DNA of 64,000 nt from Tsuneonella suprasediminis (lineage in GTDB: Bacteria > Pseudomonadota > Alphaproteobacteria > Sphingomonadales > Sphingomonadaceae): NCBI RefSeq assembly GCF_003605755.1, contig NZ_RAHJ01000014.1, positions 62,001 to 126,000 on the forward strand. Reading direction: 5' to 3'. Below, one piece after another: positions 53,249 through 62,041 of the stretch. The position numbers and the translations under genes were made by a program. Position 1 is the stretch's first letter. Each line of letters begins with the position of its first letter. Under the pieces are notes generated by a model. It saw nothing but the letters and a program-made list of their open reading frames with translations. It searched no databases and was not told the DNA's origin.

Positions 53249-54798
53249 TGGCCACGCAGCCTGCCGCCCCGCGATCGACCGAGCCACCGCCACTGGCGGG
53301 CGGTCGGCTCGTGCTCGCCGCCGTTATGCTGGCGCTGGCGAACTTCATTATCGTGCTGGATATGACCGTCGCCAACGTCTCGATCCCGCATATCGCAGGT
53401 GGGCTGGGCGTATCGGCCAGTCAGGGCACATGGGTCGTCACCACTTATTCGGTGGCGGAGGCGATCTGCGTTCCGCTGACCGGCTTTTTCGTCAAGCGGT
53501 TCGGTACGTTAAAGGCCATTCTCGGTTCACTGATCGGGTTTGGCGTGTTCTCCACCCTGTGCGGGATGGCGCCGTCGCTTAACTCGCTGATTTTGTTCCG
53601 TCTGGGGCAGGGGTTTGCAGGCGGCCCGCTGATGCCGCTCACGCAGACAATGTTGCTCACGGTATTCCCGCGCGACAAGCAGCCCGCCGCGATGGCGATC
53701 TGGGCGATCACCACTATCGTCGCACCGATTGTTGGGCCGATTCTAGGCGGATGGATCAGCGACACGACCACCTGGCGGTGGATCTTTTTCATCAATATTC
53801 CCGTGGTGTTCGTCTGTTTTGCCGGGATCGTCGCAATCCTGCGCCCCTATGACAGCGGGCGCGAGGAAAGCGTTTCAATCGACAAGATCGGGCTGGCGAT
53901 GCTGGTCGTCTGGGTTGGCGCGCTGCAACTGTTTCTGGATAAAGGGCAGGAACTCGACTGGTTCGGCTCCTCCTTCATCGTGGGTTGCGCGATTGTCGCG
54001 GCGATCGGTTGTGTGGCGTTCGTGATCTGGGAACTGGGCGAACGCGAACCAATCGTGGACATTTCCGTGTTCCGCCACCGGGGTTTCACCGCCAGCGTGT
54101 TCACGATGGCATTCGGTTTCGGCACATTCTTCGCCACAGTGGTTATCATTCCCCAGTGGCTGCAGCAGTCGATGGGCTACACCGCGACACAGGCGGGCAT
54201 CGTTACCGGCGTTAACGGGGTGTTCGCTGTGCTGACAGCACCGTTCATCCCCCGACTGATGAACAAGTTCGACCCCCGCATACTGGTGTTCTTCGGGCTA
54301 AGCTGGCTTGGCGCGATGAGCGTGCTGCGGATGTTCTGGACGAGCGATTCTACCTTCTGGGAAATCATGTTGCCCCAATTGATACAGGGCATGGGAATGA
54401 CGGCATTCTTCGTCCCTATCACCGTGATCAGTCTGGGCGCTGTCGAACCGCGGGAAACGGCGTCTGCAGCGGGGATACTGTCTTTTGCCCGGTCCCTGGC
54501 CGCGGCGGTCGGGACTTCGATCTACACGACGCAATGGGCCAATCTGACCCGAATGGACCAGACCGCGCTGGTCGGCACCCTCAACGATCCCGACAGCGTG
54601 ATCCGCAAGCTCGAAGGTATGGGACTGCCTCCGTCCTCCGCAATTGCGGCTTTCGGGCAGCAGGTGCAGCAACAGGCCATTGTTCTGGCGACAGAGCACA
54701 TTTTCGCTCTCACATCGGTATTCTTCGTGATAGCCGCCGCAACGATCTGGCTGGCCCCTCGCCCGCCCAAGGATGTCGATACGAGCGCCGCTCACTAA
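53248..54798 (+). CDS. emrB: DHA2-family MFS drug exporter (EmrB-like)
   Basis: A 516-residue transporter with 14 membrane segments. The first segment FIIVLDMTVANVSIPHIAG has the DHA2 motif (LDxTVxNVxxP), followed by TWVVTTYSVAEAICVPLTGF and GPILGGWISDTTTWRWIFFI (motif C region). It exports toxic hydrophobic compounds using the proton gradient, together with EmrA and the outer-membrane factor. The gene is the last of the operon; a hairpin without a U-tract follows 49 bases after its stop. Confidence 0.94.
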   Translation: MATQPAAPRSTEPPPLAGGRLVLAAVMLALANFIIVLDMTVANVSIPHIAGGLGVSASQGTWVVTTYSVAEAICVPLTGFFVKRFGTLKAILGSLIGFGVFSTLCGMAPSLNSLILFRLGQGFAGGPLMPLTQTMLLTVFPRDKQPAAMAIWAITTIVAPIVGPILGGWISDTTTWRWIFFINIPVVFVCFAGIVAILRPYDSGREESVSIDKIGLAMLVVWVGALQLFLDKGQELDWFGSSFIVGCAIVAAIGCVAFVIWELGEREPIVDISVFRHRGFTASVFTMAFGFGTFFATVVIIPQWLQQSMGYTATQAGIVTGVNGVFAVLTAPFIPRLMNKFDPRILVFFGLSWLGAMSVLRMFWTSDSTFWEIMLPQLIQGMGMTAFFVPITVISLGAVEPRETASAAGILSFARSLAAAVGTSIYTTQWANLTRMDQTALVGTLNDPDSVIRKLEGMGLPPSSAIAAFGQQVQQQAIVLATEHIFALTSVFFVIAAATIWLAPRPPKDVDTSAAH

Positions 54799-54847
54799 GA
54801 TTGAGCCGGAGCGGAATCCGACCCGCAAATCAGCATTGGGCAAAATC

Positions 54848-54873
54848 CCCCCGAACCTTGACCGGTTCGGGGG
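54848..54873 (+). terminator. Hairpin after emrB, possible terminator
   Basis: CCCCCGAACC pairs with GGTTCGGGGG over 10 bp with a 6-base loop. The right side lacks a T-run, so its function as an intrinsic terminator is uncertain. Confidence 0.45.
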
Positions 54874-55260
54874 CATAGTCCTGCATGCATATCAGGCTGA
54901 AGGCCCGCCCACTCGCGCCAACGCTCTTTCGAAGACGCAACTGAACCCCATGCAAATCAGCATAAACAAGAACTTATAATAATGTAGTTGCCAAACGATC
55001 TACAAAATATAGTAATAATTTATAATAATAAACGCAATTTTTACTTATTAACGAAGACCAGCAAATTATCCATCTTGCACATCATTCATCGCACCCAATG
55101 ACATCGTATATTTTTGGTTTTCATTCGGCATCATGCACACTCTCCCAGACCTGACCTGCGGATTGGGCATCGGCAGAAGGCAGCATCGGTCGGCAACCAC
55201 AACGCCAAACAGCCCACCGTTAGCCCATCATCTGGCCGTTAACGCTTGATATTGCCCACG
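54874..55260. other. AT-rich leader before the exopolysaccharide operon
   Basis: This 387-base gene-free stretch is strongly AT-rich from about 54950 to 55080 (runs such as AATTTATAATAATAAAC), unlike the GC-rich genes around it. It must contain the promoter for the sugar transferase-wzy-wza-wzc operon. No clear open frame or repeat was found. It could hold sites for an H-NS-like or MucR-like silencer, which is speculation. Confidence 0.5.
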
Positions 55261-55884
55261 ATGCCGCCCGGCACACTCAGCCGTAATCAGCGGCTACTCA
55301 AACGTGCATTCGATCTATGCGTTGCACTGACAGGGATCGTGCTGCTGGCGCCCGTCATGATGTTGACCGTTTTGGCGATCCGACTTGAAGATGGTCATCC
55401 GGCGCTGTTTGTCCAAACCCGCGTCGGGCGGGGCAACCGATTATTCCCTATGTACAAATTCCGCTCCATGCAGCCGGAACGGTGCGACGATCTCGGCAGA
55501 CGATCGACGGCGCATAATGATGAGCGCCTGACCCGTGTGGGGCGGTTCATCCGCCTCACCAGCATCGACGAATTGCCTCAACTGTTCAACGTGTTGCGCG
55601 GGGAAATGAGCATCGTCGGGCCGCGCCCTCACGCTCTCGGCTCACGCGCAGGCACACGGCTGTTCTGGGAAATCGACCGCCAGTACTGGCATCGGCACGC
55701 GTTGAAGCCGGGAATGACCGGCCTTGCACAGGTGCGCGGATTGCGCGGCCCGACCGAACGCGAAGAAGACCTGACCCGCCGCCTCGCATCCGATCTCGAA
55801 TACGCGCGCGGATGGAGCATGTGGGTCGATCTGTGGATCGTCATTCGCACGGTCCGCGTACTGATCCATCCGCGCGCCTTCTGA
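55261..55884 (+). CDS. Undecaprenyl-phosphate sugar transferase (exopolysaccharide initiating enzyme)
   Basis: About 207 residues. A single N-terminal membrane helix (FDLCVALTGIVLLAPVMMLTVLA) is followed by the bacterial sugar transferase domain: MYKFRSM, SIDELPQLFNVLRGEMSIVG and GPRPH, then KPGMTGLAQVRG. It transfers the first sugar-1-phosphate to undecaprenyl phosphate. It is a short monotopic form (PglC/WcaJ C-terminal type) without the large N-terminal membrane domain. The ATG at 55261 is chosen; a TTG 5 codons upstream is possible. First gene of the operon. Confidence 0.9.
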   Translation: MPPGTLSRNQRLLKRAFDLCVALTGIVLLAPVMMLTVLAIRLEDGHPALFVQTRVGRGNRLFPMYKFRSMQPERCDDLGRRSTAHNDERLTRVGRFIRLTSIDELPQLFNVLRGEMSIVGPRPHALGSRAGTRLFWEIDRQYWHRHALKPGMTGLAQVRGLRGPTEREEDLTRRLASDLEYARGWSMWVDLWIVIRTVRVLIHPRAF

Positions 55885-55894
55885 TGCGGCACAT

Positions 55895-57256
55895 ATGACC
55901 GGGTCATCAGATGCTATCCAACCAACACTGCGGCAGATTGCTGTGCCCGCGATAGTGGTTTGCTTCCTTCTGCTTGGCGGGAAAGATGCGCGATTTCTGG
56001 GATGGCAATTGCCGCTGCTGCAACTGATGGCAGCGGTCGCTTTCGGCCTGATATTCCTGCCTCCCCGGCATGGTGTACTGGCGGGCGTTGGGGGCGCTGC
56101 CATCGCGCCGGCTTTGATCGTGCTGCAACTGCTTCCGCTGCCACCCGGCCTGCTCGCGCAATCCCAACCGGCGCTGATCAGCGAAATCCGCGATTATACC
56201 GGGCACAATGGCTGGTCGGCGTCGACCATCGATTTATACGCGACGTTCGGGTTTCTCGCTTTCACATTATTGGGCGCGACCCTCTACGTCATTTTCCGCA
56301 ATGCCGCCCGGGCGGTTGTTATCCGTTGCCTGTACGCAACCGTAATCGTCGCTCTAGCGAGCCTGCCCATCGCGGCGATCCAAGTGTCGAGCGGTGGGGG
56401 CGCTTTCGATTTCTGGGACAGTCCGCATGTTCTGAACGGCGCGGGATTATTCGCCAACCGCAATCATCAGGCGCTGTTTCTTGGCCTTGCAGGCACAACT
56501 GTCTGGTGGCTGGCGGGGCTTAGGGGCGCGCGTTCCAGCTGGGCACCCGACAAGACCCGCAGCATCGCGTTGCTCTGCTCGCTCGCGCTCTTGCTGGGCG
56601 CTGTCGGGACAGCATCGCGCGCAGGCATAGTCTTGGCGCTAGGCTCCACAATTATCGCCATAGTGCTGTTTCAGGGGCTATCGCGCCGAATGGGGATTGC
56701 AGTCATATCGATCGCGCTGGGTGCCTTTGCATCTGGTCTGGCTACGCTTGCCATCTTCAACCCCACCATCGCCGGTGCCTTAAACCGGTTTGAGGCGATC
56801 GATGCCGACGCACGCTGGCAGTTGTGGGCTACAAGCTGGGTTGCAGCGAAAGAGTTTTTCCCACTCGGCTCCGGCTACGGCACGTTCATCCCGGTCTATG
56901 CGATGGTTGAGCCGATCAATCAGCTCACACCGGCATATGCCAACCATGCCCACAACGAATATCTCGAACTGTTTCTGGAAGGCAGCTTGCTTTTCGTTAT
57001 CGGGTTCGTGCTTTTTCTGGCGGTATTCGCAAAGCGGCTGACTGCGATCTTCCGGCGGCAAGATAGCCCGCCCTCGCTGGCGCAGCTGGGCGGGCTCTGG
57101 ACTATCGCATTCCTGCTGCACTCACTCGTCGACTACCCCGTAAGGACGCCGTCGCTGCTGGCGTTATTCGCGATGGGTCTGGCGATGACATTTGCCGAGC
57201 GCGGCGAGCAGGCGGCGCATGGCTCCCCACCCCATCCAAGGACAGAAAATCGATGA
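55895..57256 (+). CDS. O-antigen ligase/polymerase family protein (Wzy-like)
   Basis: A 453-residue multi-spanning membrane protein with about 10-12 hydrophobic segments. The large periplasmic loop carries GLFANRNHQALFLG, GTASRAGIVLALG and NHAHNEYLELFLEGS, which are the conserved loops of the WaaL/Wzy family. It polymerises or ligates undecaprenyl-linked repeat units. The start is 11 bases after the sugar transferase stop and the stop overlaps the wza start (ATGA), so it belongs firmly in the operon. Confidence 0.87.
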   Translation: MTGSSDAIQPTLRQIAVPAIVVCFLLLGGKDARFLGWQLPLLQLMAAVAFGLIFLPPRHGVLAGVGGAAIAPALIVLQLLPLPPGLLAQSQPALISEIRDYTGHNGWSASTIDLYATFGFLAFTLLGATLYVIFRNAARAVVIRCLYATVIVALASLPIAAIQVSSGGGAFDFWDSPHVLNGAGLFANRNHQALFLGLAGTTVWWLAGLRGARSSWAPDKTRSIALLCSLALLLGAVGTASRAGIVLALGSTIIAIVLFQGLSRRMGIAVISIALGAFASGLATLAIFNPTIAGALNRFEAIDADARWQLWATSWVAAKEFFPLGSGYGTFIPVYAMVEPINQLTPAYANHAHNEYLELFLEGSLLFVIGFVLFLAVFAKRLTAIFRRQDSPPSLAQLGGLWTIAFLLHSLVDYPVRTPSLLALFAMGLAMTFAERGEQAAHGSPPHPRTENR

Positions 57257-57939
57257 AGACGATGCTTCGCCTCGCTTTGCCCGGCATGGCTATACTGGCA
57301 GGTTGCGCGCCCACGCCGTCGCTCGATAGCACACCGGCGCGACTGGCCTCCCCCAGCGCGTTTCCCAGCGCTCAACACGCCATTTATCGCGTCGGACCGG
57401 CGGATATTTTGCAGATCAATGTGTTTGGCGAACCGGACTTGTCGTTCGAAGCGATATCGGTCGATGCGACCGGGGCCATTCCTTTCCCGCTGATCGGTAA
57501 CGTGGTAGTTTCCGGCCTGACTGGAGAGGAAATTGCCAGCCATATCGCCGGCCGGCTTGGGCAACGATACATCGTCGATCCGCAAGTTACTGTGTTCATC
57601 GCCAGATCGGCTGCTCAGCGGCTGACAGTCGAAGGGGACGTAGTGAAGCCGGGAGTGTTCGATATGCAGGGCGACACTTCGCTGATTCAGGCGATGGCGA
57701 TGGCTCAGGGGCCGACCCGCACGGCCAAACTGAACGAAATCATCGTGTTTCGGGAAGTGGGGGAGGAACTGTATGTGGCCCGCTTCGATCTGGCGAAAGT
57801 CCGCAAGGGCATCGAACCGAACATCCCGCTGGAGGGCGGAGACATCGTGGTGGTCGGATACTCTCAGGTCAAAGGCGCCCTGCGCGATGTCCTGCAGGCA
57901 TCGCCTCTGCTGACCGCGCTGTTCGTCCGTGCGCTCTGA
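57253..57939 (+). CDS. Polysaccharide export lipoprotein (Wza-like)
   Basis: A 228-residue outer-membrane export protein with lipobox LAGC (about Cys18). It contains the Poly_export region IYRVGPADILQINVFGEPDLS, written in parts as IYRVGPADILQ and INVFGEPDLSF, followed by the SLBB-like VEGDVVKPGVFDMQG. The form is short and has only one SLBB repeat, common in sphingomonads. It forms the exit channel with the Wzc-like kinase. A GTG start of the next gene overlaps its 3' end. Confidence 0.9.
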   Translation: MKTMLRLALPGMAILAGCAPTPSLDSTPARLASPSAFPSAQHAIYRVGPADILQINVFGEPDLSFEAISVDATGAIPFPLIGNVVVSGLTGEEIASHIAGRLGQRYIVDPQVTVFIARSAAQRLTVEGDVVKPGVFDMQGDTSLIQAMAMAQGPTRTAKLNEIIVFREVGEELYVARFDLAKVRKGIEPNIPLEGGDIVVVGYSQVKGALRDVLQASPLLTALFVRAL

Positions 57940-60139
57940 TCACGCAGCCGAATCCGGGCTTATGTCTGCTGCAAACCACGCCACCGCCATCGCCCCCTCT
58001 CGTGCGGAGCACCCCCCCGGCCGTCCTGCATATCCGCTGGAACAACCCATCGCGTTCGATTCCGGCGCAATCTGGTCGGCCATTTATCGTGCCCGTTATT
58101 GGATCTGCGGGATAATTGCTGCGACTATTCTGTGCGGCGCCATCGCCCTGATGCTCGCCACGCCGATTTACGCCGCTTCCGCCTCTGTGCAGATCGATCA
58201 GGCGCCTGTTAAAATCGTCGGCACAGAGGAAGCGGACGCATCCGCTGCGATTCAGGATGCCGACCGTTTTCTACAAACCCAGATAGAGATCCTGAAAAGC
58301 CGTTCACTGGCGGAAATCGTCGCAAAAGATCTGCACCTGCTGACGAGCGACAATTTCCTGAACAGTATGGGCATCGCCCCAGACTATGATGGCTTGTCGG
58401 GCAACGAGCGGCGGCAGAAGCGGGAGGGGGCCGTTGTGGACGCACTGACCGCCCATCTTTCGACGAACCTGCCTCTCGACAGCCGGATCGTCACCGTCAC
58501 TTTCGAAAGCCCGGATGCAGAATTGTCCGCGCGGATTGCAAACAGTTACGTGGACAATTTCGTCCTGAATAACCTGCAGCGCCGTCGCGATACATTGAAC
58601 TACGCCCGTCGGTTCCTCGCCAGCCAGCTGGCGGAGGCGCGCAGCCGACTGGCACAGAGTGAAATGGACGCCACCCGCTATGCCGAAAAGGCACGCATCG
58701 TCGGAACTGCCAATGACGAGCAGCAAGTGGGGAGCGCCGCGCAAACCCTGACAGGTCAATCGCTCCAACAGCTCAACAGCGATCTCAACACAGCAGCTGC
58801 GCGTCGCATCGCTGCAGCCCGACAATGGGCGGCCATTGTCGATCTGCCGGCCCTCAGCATACCGCAAGTCAACCAGAACGAAGCCGTCCAGCGATTGTCC
58901 GAACAACTCAGCAGTAAACGGGCCGCTCTGGCGGCAGAGCGTGCGCGGCATCTGCCCGATCATCCCGGCGTGAGGCAACTGCAGTCCGAAATCAGTGCCC
59001 TGTCGGACCAGTTGGCTCTGCACGCCCGCAATATCCGGCAGGGGCTGCGTGCGCCATACGACAGCGCGCTCGGCACAGAGCGAGAACTCAGGGATCGCCT
59101 GACTTCGCTCAAGAAAGAACAATTGCGCGAACAACGCGCTGCGATTCAACTGGGCATTCTTGAACGGCAGAACCAGACAAACCGCACCCAATACGAAACC
59201 CTTCTGGCTCGATATACCGAACTGACAGCACAATCCGGGGTGCAAACCAATAACCTGTCACTGGTCGACCGCGCACGTGTGCCCGATCGCCCGGTGAAAC
59301 CGAACGGCTCGCTCGTTCTCGCGCTTGCAGGCATGATCGGACTGGGGTCCGCCACGCTGTTTGTATTTTTCCGAGAACACATCTTTGGTCGCCTCCGCAC
59401 CCCCGATGATGTCGAACGCCGCCTTCGCCTGTCGCTGTACGGGGTCACTCCCGATGTGAGCGACCAACCGGCCTGCGATGCCCTGCACGATCCGGGAAGC
59501 GAATTGTCGGAAGCATACGCGGCCATTCGCGCGTCGCTCAACATTTCATCGATCGGGGGCCTGCCGCACAGCCTGGCATTTACCAGCGCGACCGAAGGCG
59601 AGGGTAAATCTGTATCCTGCTTCGCGCTGGCCACCGCTTACGCCCGCCTCGGCAAGAAAGTTCTGGTCATCGATGCCGATCTTCGCAAACCGTGCCAGCA
59701 CATCTTGTTCGGGATGGATAACGATGTCGGATTATCGGCTGTCCTTGCGCGCGCCGCAAACCTGGCCGACGTCGTCCGCCATGATGCCAGACGGCAGCTC
59801 GATGTGATGCCATCCGGCGCCTGTCCACCAAACCCGGCGGAACTGTTGGCGGGGGACAATCTCGCCCCTCTCATCGCACAGCTTTCAGAGCAATACGATG
59901 GAATCTTCATCGATTGCCCGCCCATTCTCGGCTTTGCCGATGCGATCGAACTGGCCAGCGTGTCGGAACAGACCGTGCTGGTGGTTCGGTCTGGCGCAAA
60001 CAGAGTTCATTCCGCTCGTCAGGCATTCCGTCGCCTCAGCGATATACAGGGACGCATCGGCGGTGTGATACTCAGCCGGTTCGATGCCCGAAAATCGGGA
60101 TACGGCGCGCAGTATGGCCAGAACCTCAGATATGGCTGA
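57929..60139 (+). CDS. Exopolysaccharide co-polymerase and tyrosine autokinase (Wzc-like)
   Basis: A 736-residue fused protein. It has an N-terminal membrane helix (ICGIIAATILCGAIALMLATPI), a long Wzz-type periplasmic coiled-coil (residues about 110-430), a second helix (GSLVLALAGMIGLGSATLFVFF), then the BY-kinase domain: Walker A SATEGEGKSVSC, Walker A' VLVIDADLRKP and Walker B GIFIDCPPI. The C-terminus carries a small Tyr cluster (YGAQYGQNLRYG). It controls chain length and export by cycling phosphorylation. The GTG at 57929 overlaps wza; an ATG at 57962 is an alternative. Confidence 0.93.
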   Translation: MRSDHAAESGLMSAANHATAIAPSRAEHPPGRPAYPLEQPIAFDSGAIWSAIYRARYWICGIIAATILCGAIALMLATPIYAASASVQIDQAPVKIVGTEEADASAAIQDADRFLQTQIEILKSRSLAEIVAKDLHLLTSDNFLNSMGIAPDYDGLSGNERRQKREGAVVDALTAHLSTNLPLDSRIVTVTFESPDAELSARIANSYVDNFVLNNLQRRRDTLNYARRFLASQLAEARSRLAQSEMDATRYAEKARIVGTANDEQQVGSAAQTLTGQSLQQLNSDLNTAAARRIAAARQWAAIVDLPALSIPQVNQNEAVQRLSEQLSSKRAALAAERARHLPDHPGVRQLQSEISALSDQLALHARNIRQGLRAPYDSALGTERELRDRLTSLKKEQLREQRAAIQLGILERQNQTNRTQYETLLARYTELTAQSGVQTNNLSLVDRARVPDRPVKPNGSLVLALAGMIGLGSATLFVFFREHIFGRLRTPDDVERRLRLSLYGVTPDVSDQPACDALHDPGSELSEAYAAIRASLNISSIGGLPHSLAFTSATEGEGKSVSCFALATAYARLGKKVLVIDADLRKPCQHILFGMDNDVGLSAVLARAANLADVVRHDARRQLDVMPSGACPPNPAELLAGDNLAPLIAQLSEQYDGIFIDCPPILGFADAIELASVSEQTVLVVRSGANRVHSARQAFRRLSDIQGRIGGVILSRFDARKSGYGAQYGQNLRYG

Positions 60140-61328
60140 ACGCAAACGTTCGGGCCGAGCCTGTTGCGCGATAATTGCGTCGGCAGTTTTGATAGCCAGC
60201 TTTGCCGCTTGCGATGTTGTTGCCCGATCGGGGCGCAATCTGCCCAGCGATTTCAGGACTTCTCTGTTGTCGCAGGATACCCGGCCCAATCTGGCCGACG
60301 CAGCTGCAACCGCAGCTCTCCGCCACCTCTCATCTGCTCCGTTAGCGAGTGAGCACCTGAATGCGATTTTGGTAGCGCGGGCCAGCGATTTATCCGGTGA
60401 CGATCGAGGGTGGACGCTGCTCGGCCGGATGGGTTACCGCCATTCCGATGCACAGGTGAACCTGATGATCCGCGCGGCAGCGGCGGCCAATGTAGCGGAG
60501 GTGGCACGACATGCCAACGCACTGATGCGAAGGGATAAATTCGCATCTCAGGCAACAAGTCACCTGCTGGTTCTGGAGCAAAGCGCCGAGGGGAAGCGCG
60601 CTATCGTGGCAACAATAGCCGACAGTTCGCCGTGGGCCACGCGCTACCTTTCGGACCTGTCCCATGTGTCCGGCACGGATGCGTTGGAGCACAGGGTTGG
60701 CTTGTTGCAGCAACTGGATCATTCTGACCTGGTCCCTGCACCTGCCCTGGCCGCCACTATGCGGAAAGCTGTCGATTATCAGGCCCCTGCCGCACTCGAT
60801 GCACTGTCTCGCATTGCTAAGCGGGATCGCGGAAAGCTCAGCCTCAACGCCCGGTCGCCGGCGGATTTTGTACCGGATTCCAGCGGGCTGCAATTGGCGA
60901 TAGCGTGGCATTTTCCACAAACGCGCCACCTGCAATCCCGCCCCGCCCATTCTCCGTTCACTGGCGCGCAGGTGGAATGGGACGGAAGCTCATCCGCCAC
61001 AATCGCCCAGCGCGCAATCCTTGTGCCGAGGGAGGAGCAGGGCCGTTCATTCGGGTTTGCACTGGAAGCAGCAGGCCTGACCGATCTGAACAAGCTGTCG
61101 CTATGGCAAATCTGCCCGGATGCGGTTGTGCCCGCAGAACGCCGAATTCGGGAAAACATCGCGATATTTCAGATGGCTAAACCAGCATGTGCAATTCCCC
61201 GGATCGCAATCCGCATTACGCCTGTAGTTGCACAGGGCAGCGAGAGCTTTGTTCTGCGGATCGTGCCTTACGGTGGCGATGGCTCTGCGCCCAACGCCCA
61301 TCGCACCCGCAGTGGCGGGCCGCATTGA
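60132..61328 (+). CDS. Unrecognised membrane-anchored or exported protein ending the exopolysaccharide operon
   Basis: About 398 residues. The ATG overlaps the wzc stop (ATGGCTGA), so it is coupled. An N-terminal hydrophobic segment (AIIASAVLIASFAAC) may be a signal peptide or lipobox-like (FAAC). A helical repeat-rich middle (residues about 40-250, with ALRHLSSAPL, LMIRAAAAANVAEVARHANALM and so on) looks TPR/SEL1-like. The C-terminal part is beta-rich with FTGAQVEWDGSS, SFGFALEAAGL and FVLRIVPYGG. No family was recognised. Its place suggests a role in polymer export or modification. Confidence 0.7.
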   Translation: MAERKRSGRACCAIIASAVLIASFAACDVVARSGRNLPSDFRTSLLSQDTRPNLADAAATAALRHLSSAPLASEHLNAILVARASDLSGDDRGWTLLGRMGYRHSDAQVNLMIRAAAAANVAEVARHANALMRRDKFASQATSHLLVLEQSAEGKRAIVATIADSSPWATRYLSDLSHVSGTDALEHRVGLLQQLDHSDLVPAPALAATMRKAVDYQAPAALDALSRIAKRDRGKLSLNARSPADFVPDSSGLQLAIAWHFPQTRHLQSRPAHSPFTGAQVEWDGSSSATIAQRAILVPREEQGRSFGFALEAAGLTDLNKLSLWQICPDAVVPAERRIRENIAIFQMAKPACAIPRIAIRITPVVAQGSESFVLRIVPYGGDGSAPNAHRTRSGGPH

Positions 61329-61334
61329 CTGCAG

Positions 61335-61410
61335 AAAATTGCGAATGATCTGAAAGAGATGGTGCCCCATAGAGGACAAAGATGGGCACTCAGATCATTG
61401 GAGAATTTCT
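61335..61410. repeat. Nested inverted repeat, possible structured RNA or element end
   Basis: Left arm 61335-61354 and right arm 61391-61410 pair over 10 perfect bases (AATGATCTGA with TCAGATCATT) plus flanking matches. Inside, GTGCCC (61363) and GGGCAC (61385) add a second stem that abuts the right arm. It begins 7 bases after the last exopolysaccharide gene. It could be a terminator-like structure, a small RNA or a mobile-element scar. Confidence 0.5.
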
Positions 61411-62041
61411 GCCGATTTGCCGTAGTCACTTCCGCTTTGCGCCCTAATACCGGTCGTTTGCCCTCCTTCAACAATTTCCCGAAAGCGGACATCGTATCGC
61501 TTCTCACCGTGCGGCAGCAATAGGGATGAAGCCGTCATGCGCGAACGCCACGGCGAACGGCAGCTATCGACAGGAGTGGTTGTTCAGCGGCTGCAAGCTG
61601 CACGTCGAGCCTGCGCCAGTTCCCGACGAGAGCGAAGCGCTCGGCACAATTATGATTCCGGCGGACACCCCGCTCAGCTGAAATCGTACCCCGGGAATTA
61701 GCGTGCCGCCAACAGTACACGGATGAGCTCTTAAACGTCGGCCTCATCAACGTCGATGCCATCATCGTCGCTTTGGAGGGTGAGCACATGCTGGTTTGCG
61801 GAAACGACGCACCTGCCCAATTCGACGTGATTGACGACGCTGCGGCATGTTGGGCGATCGAGCACGGCGGGCCAACCGGCCGCGATACTGGTACGCTCGG
61901 CGCCTCGGTCTGCTGTGCTATCCGCTTCGCACCGGGTCTGGGCTTGCGGATCGCGCGGAGCTTCACCGAAGAGATCGGCGGGTTTATTGCGGCAGTTAGC
62001 CCGGTATCGCCAAGGTGACGCTGCGCCGCTATTCAGTCCCA
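61411..62041. other. Apparently gene-free, decayed region
   Basis: No confident gene. A plus-strand frame to about 62018 reads ELLNVGLINVDAIIVALEGE then MLVCGNDAPAQFDVIDDAAA, and a minus-strand frame overlaps it. Neither has a good ribosome site or a recognised domain, and stops break the plus frame at 61630-61680. This looks like a remnant joined to the gntR gene, which marks an edge of a rearranged segment. Confidence 0.4.

Noticed and set aside
61535-61966. Minus-strand open frame of 143 codons
   Set aside because: No ribosome site or domain; overlaps an equally weak plus-strand frame.
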